Positions 38,554-47,432 of a DNA stretch of 48,572 nt are shown in pieces (positions within the stretch are counted from its first letter, which is position 1; the number at the start of each line of letters is the position of its first letter). Both the position numbers and the translations under genes were made by a program. Source of the DNA: Nocardia otitidiscaviarum NBRC 14405 (GTDB lineage: Bacteria; Actinomycetota; Actinomycetes; Mycobacteriales; Mycobacteriaceae); contig NZ_BAGD01000023.1 in NCBI RefSeq assembly GCF_000308635.1, positions 1 to 48,572 of the forward strand, written 5' to 3'. Below the pieces are notes generated by a model. That model worked only from the letters and a program-made list of their open reading frames with translations. It was not told the origin of the DNA and made no database searches.

Positions 38554-39297
38554 GTGGAGGAATCGGCATCCTCGCCCGCCTATCAGGAGCGGCCGTCGGC
38601 GGCGGTCGCGGGGGCCGTGGTGTGGACACGGACCCTGCGGTCCGCGGTCGAAGCGCCGGTGCTGCCGGACGGTTGCATGGATCTGCTGTGGATGGACGGC
38701 GCGTTGCGGGTGGCTGGACCGGATACCCGGGCACGGGCGGTAGCGCTCCCGGCCGGGACGCGGATCGCCGGTATCCGATTCCCGCCGGGTACGGCTCCGG
38801 CGCTGCTGGGGGTGCCCGCGCACGAACTGCGCAATGCCGGTGTCGAAATCGACGCACTGTGGTCGCCCGCCGAGGCACGCCGGGCGAGCGAGCTGGTGGG
38901 GGAGTCCGCGAACCCGGTGGCCGGTGTGGAGGCGGTGGCCGCCGCGCGGGCCGCGGTCACCGAACCCGCCGATTCGGTGGTGCGTTGGATCGCGGAGCAG
39001 CTCGCGGCGGGCCGCTCGGTGGCGGAGACGGCGACGGCGACCGGGTTCGGCGCACGCCGACTACATCGGCTGTCGCTGGCGAGCTTCGGTTACGGTCCCA
39101 AAACCCTGGCCCGGGTGCTGCGGCTGCAACACGGCCTGGCGCTGTCCCGCGCGGGTGTGCCGTTCGCTGAGGTGGCGGCCCGCGCGGGCTACGCCGACCA
39201 GGCGCACTTCGCGCGTGAGGTGCGCGACCTCACGGGAATGCCCCTGCGCCGACTGCTGACGGTGCAGGGGGCCGATCAGGCGTCCAACGCGGCGTAG
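38554..39297 (+). CDS. AraC-family transcriptional regulator
   Basis: 247 aa from GTG 38554; a TAGCCT seven nt upstream and no ribosome site suggest a leaderless mRNA. The N-terminal half has the DUF6597-like pattern LPDGCMDLLWMDGALRVAGPDTRAR. The C-terminal half is the double helix-turn-helix (ARRLHRLSLASFGYGPKTLARVLRLQHGLAL ... FAEVAARAGYADQAHFAREVRDLTGMPLRRL). The target is unknown; the VOC gene converges on it with a 22-nt overlap. Confidence 0.87.
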   Translation: MEESASSPAYQERPSAAVAGAVVWTRTLRSAVEAPVLPDGCMDLLWMDGALRVAGPDTRARAVALPAGTRIAGIRFPPGTAPALLGVPAHELRNAGVEIDALWSPAEARRASELVGESANPVAGVEAVAAARAAVTEPADSVVRWIAEQLAAGRSVAETATATGFGARRLHRLSLASFGYGPKTLARVLRLQHGLALSRAGVPFAEVAARAGYADQAHFAREVRDLTGMPLRRLLTVQGADQASNAA

Positions 39298-39677
39298 AGG
39301 TCCACGCCATTGCCGTCGGGATCGTGCACCACCGCGTAGCGCTGTCCCCAGGGTGCGTCGAAGGGTTTCATTTCGGCGTGGTGGCCCGCTGCGACCAGTT
39401 CCTCGAAGAGGCGGTCGACGTCGGCGGGTGAATCGCAGTGGAAGGCCAGGCCGATGCGGCCGTCGCCCTGCGGCGGTCGCCAGTTCGGATGGAAGGAGGC
39501 GATGACCGCCTCGGCGTCCAGGGTCAGGCGGAAGCCGCCCGGCAACTCGGCCTCCACATGGCCTTCCCCGAGGACGGGGCCGAATTCGAGTCCGAGTCGG
39601 CGGTAGAAGGTGAGGCTGGCGTCCAGATCGGAGGCGACCAGGCCGATGACATCGAGTCGAGGTGCTTTCTTGGTCAT
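39276..39677 (-). CDS. VOC (glyoxalase/bleomycin resistance-like) protein
   Basis: 133 aa. LDVIGLVASDLDASLTFYRRLGLEF opens the first beta-alpha-beta module, and AEMKPFDAPWGQRYAVVHDPDGNGVDLYAAL closes the second, the usual VOC ending. Members are metal-dependent lyases or isomerases, or ligand-sequestering proteins; the substrate cannot be told. Its 3' end overlaps that of the AraC gene. Confidence 0.88.
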   Translation of the reverse strand: MTKKAPRLDVIGLVASDLDASLTFYRRLGLEFGPVLGEGHVEAELPGGFRLTLDAEAVIASFHPNWRPPQGDGRIGLAFHCDSPADVDRLFEELVAAGHHAEMKPFDAPWGQRYAVVHDPDGNGVDLYAALDA

Positions 39678-39733
39678 ACCCCGACGCTAGAACCCCCTAC
39701 GGCCCGACATCTTGAAGAAATCGGACACCCCGC

Positions 39734-40498
39734 CTATTCGCCGTCCGGGCTCCACACGATGCGCCCGCCCTGGAAGTCCTGGGCCTTCCCGCCCTGGTAG
39801 TCGTACTCGTCACCGGTGGGCAGCCCGTAGCGACCGTTCTCGCCGCCCGCGGCGACCCACTGATCTCGGATCGCGCCCCACACGATGTGTGTGCCGGTGG
39901 CCTTGGACCAGTACACCGCTCCGCCCTCGAACAGGTTGTAGCGGCCGTTGCCCTTGTTGGTCTGGGCCTCGTCGCTGATGGGGAAGCCGAGCGGGCTGTT
40001 CTCCCAGCCGACCGCGCCCCACTTGTCGCGGATCACGCCCCCGACGTAGTGCGCGGCGGTGCCGACCGACCAGTAGACGGATCCGCCCTGGAAGTGGTTG
40101 TAGCGGCCGGGCTTTCCGAGCGTCGACTCCTCGTTCGTCACCGGATATCCGAGTGTCCCGCGCTCCGATCCCAGCTGCCGCCACTTGTCCCGGATGAACC
40201 CGGCCACCGCGTGCGCGCCCACCGCCTCGGTCCAGTAGATCGACGCGTTGTGCGCGAAATCCTGGTACTTGCCGCCCCCGGCCGCATCCGACTCCGGCCC
40301 GACCGGGTCGCCCAGCGCCTCGGGACCGCCCAGCGCGTCGTAGGTGATCTCGATGGCCCCGCCCACCTCGAACGCTCCGACCGGCCGCGCCCCGGCACTG
40401 TTCGTGCCCAGCGCCAGCACGCCGGCAGCCGCCACCGCCAGCGCGAGCGCGTTCCGGGCACGCGGGGACGACTTGCTCTCGCGACGAATCGAACTCAA
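39734..40498 (-). CDS. Secreted LGFP-repeat cell-envelope protein
   Basis: 254 aa from TTG 40498, with GAGG about 9 nt upstream. A Sec signal peptide (ALALAVAAAGVLALGTNSAGA) is followed by four LGFP-type repeats, whose cores read LGDPVGPE, LGYPVTNE, LGFPISDE and YGLPTGDE, each with a G-x-Y-x-x-F strand and a W-beside-G segment. Such repeats occur in mycolate-containing bacteria and are thought to bind the arabinogalactan-mycolate envelope. No catalytic domain is attached. It lies 191 nt downstream of the toroid gene. Confidence 0.88.
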   Translation of the reverse strand: MSSIRRESKSSPRARNALALAVAAAGVLALGTNSAGARPVGAFEVGGAIEITYDALGGPEALGDPVGPESDAAGGGKYQDFAHNASIYWTEAVGAHAVAGFIRDKWRQLGSERGTLGYPVTNEESTLGKPGRYNHFQGGSVYWSVGTAAHYVGGVIRDKWGAVGWENSPLGFPISDEAQTNKGNGRYNLFEGGAVYWSKATGTHIVWGAIRDQWVAAGGENGRYGLPTGDEYDYQGGKAQDFQGGRIVWSPDGE

Positions 40499-40689
40499 CG
40501 CACTACCTCGGATTCCGGCTGGACGGTTACGCCGCCATCCTCCAAGGCCCGGCCGTTCGCGGCAAGACGGCAGAGCCGTCGTCCATCGACATCACACCCG
40601 CAAGCCGGCGCGGTCGTCCTTCCGGCGGGCTTCGGACCGCGAACGCCGGTCGACCCGACCGGCCGAGAGAACGGCATGGAACGCGTCCG

Positions 40690-41763
40690 TCAGCCGCGGA
40701 TATCCGCGCATTCACAGGTGAGGTGAGTCGTCACCGGCGCCTCGGGCAGCAGGTCGCGGAAGATGCCGTTGGCCGGGGTGGCGCGGCTCAGCGCGTCGGC
40801 GGCGAGGATCATGGCGGCCCCGGTCCAGGTGGTGCGCTCCTCGGGCCAGCGTTTGCCGTCGGCGAAGACCAGACCGGTCCAGTAGGAGCCGTCGGATTCC
40901 CGCAGGTGCTGCATATTCGTGAACAGGCGCAGGGCGCGCTCGCGCTCGCCGAGGGCGTCCAGGGCCAACACCAGCTCGCAGGTTTCCGCCCCCGTCACCC
41001 ACGGCCGGTCGGCGACGCACCGAATGCCCAGCTCGCCGACCACGAAGTCGTCCCAGTGCGCGCGGATGCGCCGCCGGCCCGCATCGCCGCGGATCGCGCC
41101 GCCGAGGATGGGGTAGTACCAGTCCATGGAGTAGCGGCTCTTGTCCAGGAAGGCTTCCGGGTGCTCGCGCAGCGCGTGCCCCAGCCGCATGGCCGCGACC
41201 TCCCACTCGGGCTGCGGGTCGCCGACCCGCTCGGCCAGCGCCAGGGCGCAGCGCAGGCTGTGGAAGATACTGGAGCAGCCGGTCAGCAGCGCCTCGCCGG
41301 AGCTTCCGGCAGGGCCGAGCGACCAGTGGATCTCCCCGTAGCGCCCGTGCTGGAGACCGATCACGAAATCCATGGCGCGGCGCACCGTCGGCCACATCTC
41401 GTCGGCGAAGGCGCGGTCGCCGGTGCGGGTGAGGTGATGCAGCACCCCGGTGGCGATGTAGGCGCAGAAGTTGGTGTCCGCGTCGGCGTTCTCCACCGTG
41501 CCCCGGCGGAACTGCATGGGCCAGGAGCCGTCCGGCCGCTGGGTGGCGGCCGACCAGGCGTAGGCTGCCCGCGCGTGCTCGTACAGTCCGGCCACGGTGA
41601 GCGCCATGGCCGATTCGAGGTGATCCCACGGATCGGTGTGCCCGCCGTCGAACCAGGGGATGGCACCGTCGGATTCCTGTGCGGCGGCGATGGATTCGGC
41701 GGTGTGCAGCAGCTCGGCCGTGGTGAGCACCCCGGGCACGCCGGGTAGGTCAGTAACCGCCAA
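40690..41763 (-). CDS. Alpha/alpha-toroid protein, prenyltransferase/terpene-cyclase-like
   Basis: 357 aa. The start is taken as TTG 41763, overlapping the methyltransferase stop by 14 nt; no better start has a ribosome site. Repeated helical hairpins with aromatic turns (ESDGAIPWFDGGHTDPWDHLESAMAL, TQRPDGSWPMQF, SDGSYWTGLVF) resemble the QW-type toroids of prenyltransferase beta subunits and squalene cyclases. The cyclase DxDD motif is not seen, although NADADTNFCAY is acidic. A glycosidase-like six-hairpin toroid is an alternative. It is the last of three overlapping genes with a methyltransferase and a glycosyltransferase. Confidence 0.65.
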   Translation of the reverse strand: MAVTDLPGVPGVLTTAELLHTAESIAAAQESDGAIPWFDGGHTDPWDHLESAMALTVAGLYEHARAAYAWSAATQRPDGSWPMQFRRGTVENADADTNFCAYIATGVLHHLTRTGDRAFADEMWPTVRRAMDFVIGLQHGRYGEIHWSLGPAGSSGEALLTGCSSIFHSLRCALALAERVGDPQPEWEVAAMRLGHALREHPEAFLDKSRYSMDWYYPILGGAIRGDAGRRRIRAHWDDFVVGELGIRCVADRPWVTGAETCELVLALDALGERERALRLFTNMQHLRESDGSYWTGLVFADGKRWPEERTTWTGAAMILAADALSRATPANGIFRDLLPEAPVTTHLTCECADIRG

Positions 41764-42481
41764 GGCGCACCGCCGGTTTCGTGAAGTACAGCGCCACGCT
41801 CTTGCCGATGAGCGGATCGAGCAGCCGTTCCGCCACCCGGGTGAGCGGCGGCGCGGACATCATGTCCCACACCAGCATTCGGTGATACGCCGATACCAGC
41901 GGATGTTTGTCCGCGGACACGCCCACCGCGCATTTCAGCCACCAGTACGGCGCGTGCAGGGCGTGCGCGTACTCGGTGCGCACATGCCGCACCCCGCGCG
42001 AGCAGATCTTCTCCCGCAGCTCGTCGGCCTTGTAGATGCGCACGTGGCCGCCCTCATTGGCGTGGTACTCGTCCGACAGCGCCCAGCAGATGCGCTCCGG
42101 CAGCCACCGCGGCACCGTGACCGCAAGCGCCCCACCGGGTTTGAGCACCCGCACCAGTTCGTTGACGGCCTGGCCGTCGCGCGGGATGTGCTCCAGGATC
42201 TCCGAGGCGATCACCACGTCGAATTCGCCGTCGCCGTAGGGCAGATCGAGGGCGTCGCCGCGCACGGTCTCGGCCTTGGCGTAGTCGGGGCTCTCCCCGG
42301 CCTCGGCCATGGCCTCGAACATCACCTGCACATCGGCGAGATCCGCCACGTTCTGATCGAAGGCCACCACGTCCGCGCCGCGCCGATACGCCTCGAAGGA
42401 GTGCCGTCCGGCCCCGCAGCCCACGTCGATGACCCGGACGCCGGGTCCGATGCGCAGGCGGTCGAAGTCGACGGTCAGCAT
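41750..42481 (-). CDS. Class I SAM-dependent methyltransferase
   Basis: 243 aa from ATG 42481, with AGGAGG 8 nt upstream. VRVIDVGCGAGRHSFEAYRRGADVVAFD is motif I, then FDVVIASEILEHIPRDGQAVNELVRVLKPGGALAVTVP, the usual motif II/III region of small-molecule methyltransferases. It overlaps the glycosyltransferase stop by 7 nt and the toroid start by 14 nt, so the three are coupled. It probably methylates the product of its neighbours, a sugar or lipid. Confidence 0.88.
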   Translation of the reverse strand: MLTVDFDRLRIGPGVRVIDVGCGAGRHSFEAYRRGADVVAFDQNVADLADVQVMFEAMAEAGESPDYAKAETVRGDALDLPYGDGEFDVVIASEILEHIPRDGQAVNELVRVLKPGGALAVTVPRWLPERICWALSDEYHANEGGHVRIYKADELREKICSRGVRHVRTEYAHALHAPYWWLKCAVGVSADKHPLVSAYHRMLVWDMMSAPPLTRVAERLLDPLIGKSVALYFTKPAVRLGGY

Positions 42482-43749
42482 GTGCGTGCCTCCTGGGTAG
42501 GCGCGCCGAGCGGCGCGATGGCGGGGCGGATGAGATGCCGGGCGATGGCCCGCTCGTAGACGGTGACCGTCTGCGCGGCGACGGCCGCCCAACTGAAGAC
42601 GGTCAGCGCGCGGCGGCGTCCGGCCGCGCCCAGGTGGTGTCGCCGGTCCGGGTCGGCCAGCAGCGCGCCCAGCACGCGGGTCAGTTCGCCCACATTGCCG
42701 GGCTCGACCAGTTCCGCGCAGTCGCCCACCACTTCCGGCAGCGCCCCGGCCCGGCTGGCGACCAGCGGCGTGCCACTGGCCATGGCCTCCACGGCGGGCA
42801 GCGAGAACCCTTCGTACAGGGAGGGAATGCAGGCGATCTCGGCCGAGCTGAGCAGCCGCGCCAGTTCCTCGTCGGCGAGTCCGCTGACGGCGGTGACGAT
42901 GTCGGCGAGGCCGAGTTCGGCGATGAGCTTCTCGGTGGGTCCGTTGGGTTCCAGCTTGGCCACCAGCCGCAGTTCCAGGTCATGGGAGTTGCGCAGGCGC
43001 GCGATGGCTTTCAGCAGGTGACCGATGCCCTTGAGCGGCTTGTCGGCACTGGCGACCGCCACGATGCGGCCGGGTACCCGGGGCAGCGGATGCGGCCGGA
43101 ACAGGTCGGTGTCCACGCCCAGCGGCACGGTGCGCAGCTGCTGGGGCGCCACCCCGAAGTCGGCGCGGATATCGGCCGCCGACGAGGAGGACACGGTGAT
43201 CAGGTCGGGTAGCTGGCGCGCCACCCGCATCTGCATCCCCAGGAACCCGTACCACCTGCGCACCAGCGGTTTGCGCCGCCACGGGGCCGCCGCCAGATCC
43301 ACCGCCCGGTCCCGGGTGATGGGGTGGTGGATGGTCGCCACCAGCGGCAGATGCCGGGCGATGTCGAGCAGTCCGGTGCCGAGGCACTGATTGTCGTGCA
43401 CCACGTCGAAATCCCCGGCGCGGGCGCGCAGCAGCTTCGCGACCCGCAGGCTGAAGGTGCGCGGCTCCGGGAATCCGGCGGTCCACATGGTGCCCAGTTC
43501 CAGCAGGTCCACGCCATCGCGGAGTTCGCCGGGACGCGGGGTGCGGAAGGGGTCGGACTCGCGGTACAGGTCCAGGCTCGGCACCTCGGTGAGCCGCACC
43601 CGGGGGTCGAGCAGTTCTGGATACGGCTGTCCGGAGAACACCTCCACCCGATGCCCCAGTTCGGCCAATCCCTGGCTGAGGTATCGGACGTAGATGCCCT
43701 GCCCGCCACAGTGTGTCTTGCTGCGATACGACAGCAGGGCTACGCGCAC
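42475..43749 (-). CDS. GT4-type glycosyltransferase (GT-B fold)
   Basis: 424 aa from GTG 43749. THCGGQGIYVRYLSQGLAELGHRVEVFSG is the N-terminal acceptor-side glycine motif, VPLGVDTDLFRP the hinge, and LYEGFSLPAVEAMASGTPLVAS the C-terminal E-x7-E nucleotide-sugar site. It transfers a sugar from a nucleotide-sugar donor with retention. It is the first gene of the glycosyltransferase-methyltransferase-toroid group and follows the F420 oxidoreductase after 61 nt. A glycosylated, methylated lipid product is a guess. Confidence 0.9.
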   Translation of the reverse strand: MRVALLSYRSKTHCGGQGIYVRYLSQGLAELGHRVEVFSGQPYPELLDPRVRLTEVPSLDLYRESDPFRTPRPGELRDGVDLLELGTMWTAGFPEPRTFSLRVAKLLRARAGDFDVVHDNQCLGTGLLDIARHLPLVATIHHPITRDRAVDLAAAPWRRKPLVRRWYGFLGMQMRVARQLPDLITVSSSSAADIRADFGVAPQQLRTVPLGVDTDLFRPHPLPRVPGRIVAVASADKPLKGIGHLLKAIARLRNSHDLELRLVAKLEPNGPTEKLIAELGLADIVTAVSGLADEELARLLSSAEIACIPSLYEGFSLPAVEAMASGTPLVASRAGALPEVVGDCAELVEPGNVGELTRVLGALLADPDRRHHLGAAGRRRALTVFSWAAVAAQTVTVYERAIARHLIRPAIAPLGAPTQEARTC

Positions 43750-43810
43750 GTCGGTGTGCCTTTCCGTGATGAAGCGTGGTGAAGCGAAAAGCGGGCTGGG
43801 TGAGTCGAAC

Positions 43811-44668
43811 TCAGTCGTGCAGCCCGAGCGGTGCGAGTTTGCTCGCCAACCGGTCGAGGTAGGCGAAGACCTCGTCGTCGGATTTGTCCGGCAGGCCGTA
43901 GAGCACGTCGGTGACCCCGGCGTCGGCCCAGCGGGCCAGCCGCTCCGGGTCCGGTTTGAAGTCGAGCGCCACCACGCGGGGTGTGCCGGTGCGTCCGGCC
44001 TCCTGCCAGTACTTCATGAGCAGTGCCGTGGACGCCTGCACATCCGATTCGGTCGGGGTGGTGATCCAGCCGTCCCCGGTCCGGGCGATCCACCGGAAGG
44101 TCTTCTCGGTGCCGCCCGCGCCGATCAGCACCGGCACGTGCTGCTGCACCGGTTTGGGCCAGGCCCAGCTGGGGCCGAAGGAGACGAACTCGCCGGAGTA
44201 GCTGGCCTCCTCCTGGGTCCACAGTGCCCGCATGGCCTCCACGTATTCGCGCAGCACCGTGCGTCGCTTGTTGCCGGGTACCCCGTGGTCGGCGAGTTCG
44301 TCGGTGTTCCAGCCGAATCCGGCCCCGAGCGTGACTCGACCGCCGGACAGGTGGTCGAGGGTGGCGATGGTCTTGGCCAGGGTGATGCAGTCGCTCTCGG
44401 TGGGCAGCGCCACCGCCGTGGACAGTTCGATGCGCGAGGTCACCGCCGCCGCGGTGGCCAGCGCCACCCAGGGGTCGAGGGTGCGCGTGTACCGGTCGTC
44501 CGGCAGTTCGGCACTGCCCGTGAGCGGGTGCGCCGCTTCACGTTTCACCGGAATGTGGGTGTGCTCGGGCACGAAGAAGGAGCGGAAGCCGCGCTCCTCG
44601 GCGGCCTTCGCGGCGGTCGCGGGCGCGATGCCGCGGTCGCTGGTGAACTCGACGATGCCGAATCGCAT
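43811..44668 (-). CDS. LLM-class F420-dependent oxidoreductase
   Basis: 285 aa. RFGIVEFTSDRGIAPATAAKAAEERGFRSFFVPEHTHIP, SDCITLAKTIATLDHLSGGRVTLGAGFGW and PVLIGAGGTEKTFRWIARTGDGWITTP are the TIM-barrel blocks of luciferase-like monooxygenases that use coenzyme F420. The length is right for the family. It lies 15 nt after the KstD-like gene, so it is probably part of the same catabolic unit. The substrate is unknown. Confidence 0.9.
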   Translation of the reverse strand: MRFGIVEFTSDRGIAPATAAKAAEERGFRSFFVPEHTHIPVKREAAHPLTGSAELPDDRYTRTLDPWVALATAAAVTSRIELSTAVALPTESDCITLAKTIATLDHLSGGRVTLGAGFGWNTDELADHGVPGNKRRTVLREYVEAMRALWTQEEASYSGEFVSFGPSWAWPKPVQQHVPVLIGAGGTEKTFRWIARTGDGWITTPTESDVQASTALLMKYWQEAGRTGTPRVVALDFKPDPERLARWADAGVTDVLYGLPDKSDDEVFAYLDRLASKLAPLGLHD

Positions 44669-44683
44669 GCGCGTCAGTACCTC

Positions 44684-46156
44684 TCAGTTGCTCTTGGCGG
44701 CGGTCACACCCGCGCGCCGACCGTAGAAGCTGCCGTCGCCGAGCGAGCAACCGCTGGCGTACCCGCCCGCGCAGATGCCCGAGGTGACCCGCCCGGCCGC
44801 GAACAGTCCGGGAATCGGTTCGCCGTCCACGTGCAGCACGCGTGAGTCCAGGTCGGTGCGCAGGCCGCCGAGGGTGAAACCGCCGGTGTAGCCGCGCAGG
44901 TCGTACGCACCCAGCGGGGTGCCGATGGGCTTGACCCATTCCGGCTTCTTGTGCAGGAACGGGTCCTCGCCCTTGGCGGCGTGGTGGTTGTACAGGTCGA
45001 TGGTGGCCTGCAGCGCGTTCTCCGGCAGGCCCATCTCGGTCTCGAGTTCGGCCACCGTCTCGGCCACCCAGGTGGGGGCGATGCGCAGGAACGACATGGA
45101 GGACTTTGTCTCGAAGGCCGCCTCCAGGGCGGCCTCGTCGATGACCAGATACGCCTGGTTGTGCTGCTCCTGCAATACAGCCTGGCCCATCCGGCCCGGA
45201 TAGGTGTCCTCGGTGATGAAGCGCTGGCCCTGTCCGTTCACCAGAATGCCGCGCACGATGACCTGCGGGTCGGCGATGAAGGCGACCTCGGTGGCGTCCA
45301 TGTGCGCGAGATCCGCGCCGAGCGCCTGGGCCACCCGGATGCCGATGCCGTCGTGCTCCTCCACCGTCGCGGCGGGACGGCCGAAGATCTTGGGCGCGAA
45401 CTGTTCCACCATCTGGTGCGCGTAGGCGAAGCTGCCCGTGGCCAGCACCACGCCGCGTTCGGCGCGCACGTGCACCGGCTTTCCGTAGCGGGTGGCCGCC
45501 ACCCCGACCACCCGGCCGGAGTCGTCTACGATCAGTCGTCGCAGCCGCACGTCGTATTCGTGGCGGACACCGAGCTTTTCGGCGGTGTCGGCTAGCGGCT
45601 TCATGAGCATGTAGCCGCCGCCCTTCTCACCCAGCTTCTTGTCCGGGGTCAGGGGCAGGTGCCCGCGCGGTGCCGGGTCGGCAATGGTGTTGAACGGCGC
45701 GGCGTTCTCCCCGCCGGAATACATCAGGCCCTGATCGGCGGGCGGCTCGTAGCCCGGCTCGCCCCAGAACTCCTCTTTGAACGGCACGCCCTGGGCGACC
45801 AGCCAGTTGTAGTGTTCGACGCTGCCCTGGCAGTAGTCGTGGATCTTGGCCTTGTCCACTCCGGGGCCGAGGGCGGCGGTGAGGAACTTCTCCATGTTCT
45901 CGGGGGTGTCGGAGAAGCCGAGCGCCTGTTGCAGCGGGGTGCCGCCGCCCAGGTAGATGAAGCCGCCGGACATGGCGGCGGCCCCGCCCCAGCCGCCGGT
46001 GCGCTCGAGCACCAGGGTGTCGGCGCCCGCGCGGGCGGCTTCGATGGCGGCACAGGCGCCGGCCACGCCGAAGCCGACGACGACCACGTCGGCCGTGTGA
46101 TCCCAGGTCGGCACCTCGCTCGCCCGGAGCGGTCGCACGGTGGTTGTCTCGGCCAT
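44684..46156 (-). CDS. FAD-binding oxidoreductase of the fumarate reductase/3-ketosteroid dehydrogenase family
   Basis: 490 aa from ATG 46156. The FAD site is DVVVVGFGVAGACAAIEAARAGADTLVLERTGGWGG at the N-terminus, and the second part is at the C-terminus: GLFAAGRVTSGICAGGYASGCSLGDGSFYGRRAG. The middle has GGGYMLMKPLADTAEKLGVRH and RGVVLATGSFAYAHQMVEQF. Resemblance is to KstD-like proteins such as mycobacterial Rv0785. True KstD activity needs specific tyrosines that I cannot place with confidence. It follows the CMD gene after 32 nt. Confidence 0.85.
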   Translation of the reverse strand: MAETTTVRPLRASEVPTWDHTADVVVVGFGVAGACAAIEAARAGADTLVLERTGGWGGAAAMSGGFIYLGGGTPLQQALGFSDTPENMEKFLTAALGPGVDKAKIHDYCQGSVEHYNWLVAQGVPFKEEFWGEPGYEPPADQGLMYSGGENAAPFNTIADPAPRGHLPLTPDKKLGEKGGGYMLMKPLADTAEKLGVRHEYDVRLRRLIVDDSGRVVGVAATRYGKPVHVRAERGVVLATGSFAYAHQMVEQFAPKIFGRPAATVEEHDGIGIRVAQALGADLAHMDATEVAFIADPQVIVRGILVNGQGQRFITEDTYPGRMGQAVLQEQHNQAYLVIDEAALEAAFETKSSMSFLRIAPTWVAETVAELETEMGLPENALQATIDLYNHHAAKGEDPFLHKKPEWVKPIGTPLGAYDLRGYTGGFTLGGLRTDLDSRVLHVDGEPIPGLFAAGRVTSGICAGGYASGCSLGDGSFYGRRAGVTAAKSN

Positions 46157-46188
46157 GGTGTTCGAATTCCTCACTGCTGAAACGCCGA

Positions 46189-46557
46189 TTACTTCTTCTG
46201 CTCTTGCGCGATGACCTTCCCGACCTTCTGGTCGAGCGTGGTGCCCGCGGGCCAGCCCACGTAGTGGCACAGGAACAGCGCGATCTCACGCAGCTGCTCC
46301 GCGTCCAGCTCCTCGTTGCGCAGGGCCGCGCCGAGCTGGATCTCGGCGATATCGAACAGGCCCTGGGCGGTGAGCGCGCCGAGCAGCAGCAGCCGCCGGT
46401 CACGAATCGACAGGCCGGGGCGCGACCAGATATCGGCGAAGAGGTGATCGGCGGTGACCGCGAAGTGCGCGCCGGGCCCGTCCTGGAACTCCCAGCCGTA
46501 CACCTCGGACATCTTCTTCAGGCCGCGCTGCCGACGCTCGTCCGGTGCTGTGCTCAC
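46189..46557 (-). CDS. Carboxymuconolactone decarboxylase (CMD) family protein
   Basis: 122 aa from GTG 46557, which overlaps the preceding stop as GTGA. LSIRDRRLLLLGALTAQGLFDIAEIQLGAALRN and LREIALFLCHYVGWPAGTTLDQKVGKVI are the two-helix CMD core. There is no CxxC, so it is of the decarboxylase-like rather than the AhpD type. The order SDR, dehydrogenase, CMD matches Rv0769-Rv0770-Rv0771. The reaction is unassigned. Confidence 0.87.
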   Translation of the reverse strand: MSTAPDERRQRGLKKMSEVYGWEFQDGPGAHFAVTADHLFADIWSRPGLSIRDRRLLLLGALTAQGLFDIAEIQLGAALRNEELDAEQLREIALFLCHYVGWPAGTTLDQKVGKVIAQEQKK

Positions 46558-47432
46558 TGCTGCTCCTTCTTCGCGACCGTGCCGGGACCGACGCCGAGTC
46601 CGGTGCCCAATTCTTCGAAAGCCTGTGCGGCCAGCGGTAATTCGACGCCGAGCCGGGATCCGAGCGCCAGTGCGAGCGCGAGATCCTTCTCGCCGAGATC
46701 GCGGACATGGCTCAGGATGGGGAACCAGAAGTCGTCGGCGGCCACCGGTGCGGTGGTGTCTCGCAACATGATGGAGCCGGGACCGCCGGTGTATGAGTCG
46801 GAATGGCGCACCACCTTGCCCAGTTCGGTGATGTCCAGCCCCGCGGCCTCGGCCAGGCGCTGCGCCTCCGACGCCGCGGTGAAGGCGATGAAGTGCAATA
46901 GATTGCGGGCCAGCTTCATCCGTGTCCCCGCGCCTACCGCGCCCGCGTGCACGATGAGCGAGGCCCAGCGCCCGAACGGTTCACGCACCGTGGCGAAGGC
47001 GGACTCGCTGCCGCCCACCATGACCGCCAGCGCCCCGTTCTCGGCCGCCGGAGCGCCGCCGCTCACCGGGGCGTCCACGAATTCCACCCCGTGCTCGGCG
47101 CAGTCGGCCGCCACGGCGACGGCCGTATCGTCGGAGATGGTGGAGTGCACCGCGACGACGGTCCCCGGCTTCGCGGTGCGCAGGATGCCGTCCGGACCGG
47201 TGACGACCGCGCGGACCTGCGCGTCGTCGAGCACCGCCACCGACACCACGCCGCAGCGCTCGCCCACCTCGGCGGCGCTCACCGCGCCTTCGGCGCCCGC
47301 GCTGGCGAACGGCTCCACCACCTCGGGCCGCATATCGCACACCACCAGTCCGCCCGGCCACTCCAGCAGCCGCCGCGCCATGGGCGCGCCCATATTGCCC
47401 AGGCCGATGAATCCGACCGCGGTCTCGCTCAC
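46554..47432 (-). CDS. NAD(P)-dependent beta-hydroxyacid dehydrogenase (3-hydroxyisobutyrate dehydrogenase-like)
   Basis: 292 aa from GTG 47432, which overlaps the SDR stop (GTGA). VGFIGLGNMGAPMARRLLEW is the signature Rossmann motif, VEFVDAPVSGGAPAAENGALAVMVGG the substrate loop, and AGTRMKLARNLLHFIAFTAASEAQRLAEAAG carries the catalytic Lys. It oxidises a beta-hydroxyacid or a related compound. It is in the position of Rv0770 in the tuberculosis cyp51 neighbourhood. Coupled to its neighbours on both sides by 4-nt overlaps. Confidence 0.9.
   Translation of the reverse strand: MSETAVGFIGLGNMGAPMARRLLEWPGGLVVCDMRPEVVEPFASAGAEGAVSAAEVGERCGVVSVAVLDDAQVRAVVTGPDGILRTAKPGTVVAVHSTISDDTAVAVAADCAEHGVEFVDAPVSGGAPAAENGALAVMVGGSESAFATVREPFGRWASLIVHAGAVGAGTRMKLARNLLHFIAFTAASEAQRLAEAAGLDITELGKVVRHSDSYTGGPGSIMLRDTTAPVAADDFWFPILSHVRDLGEKDLALALALGSRLGVELPLAAQAFEELGTGLGVGPGTVAKKEQQ

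Noticed and set aside
40499..40689. Gap between the LGFP and toroid genes examined for a small gene or terminator
   Set aside because: Open frames here are short shadows without ribosome sites, and I see no strong hairpin.
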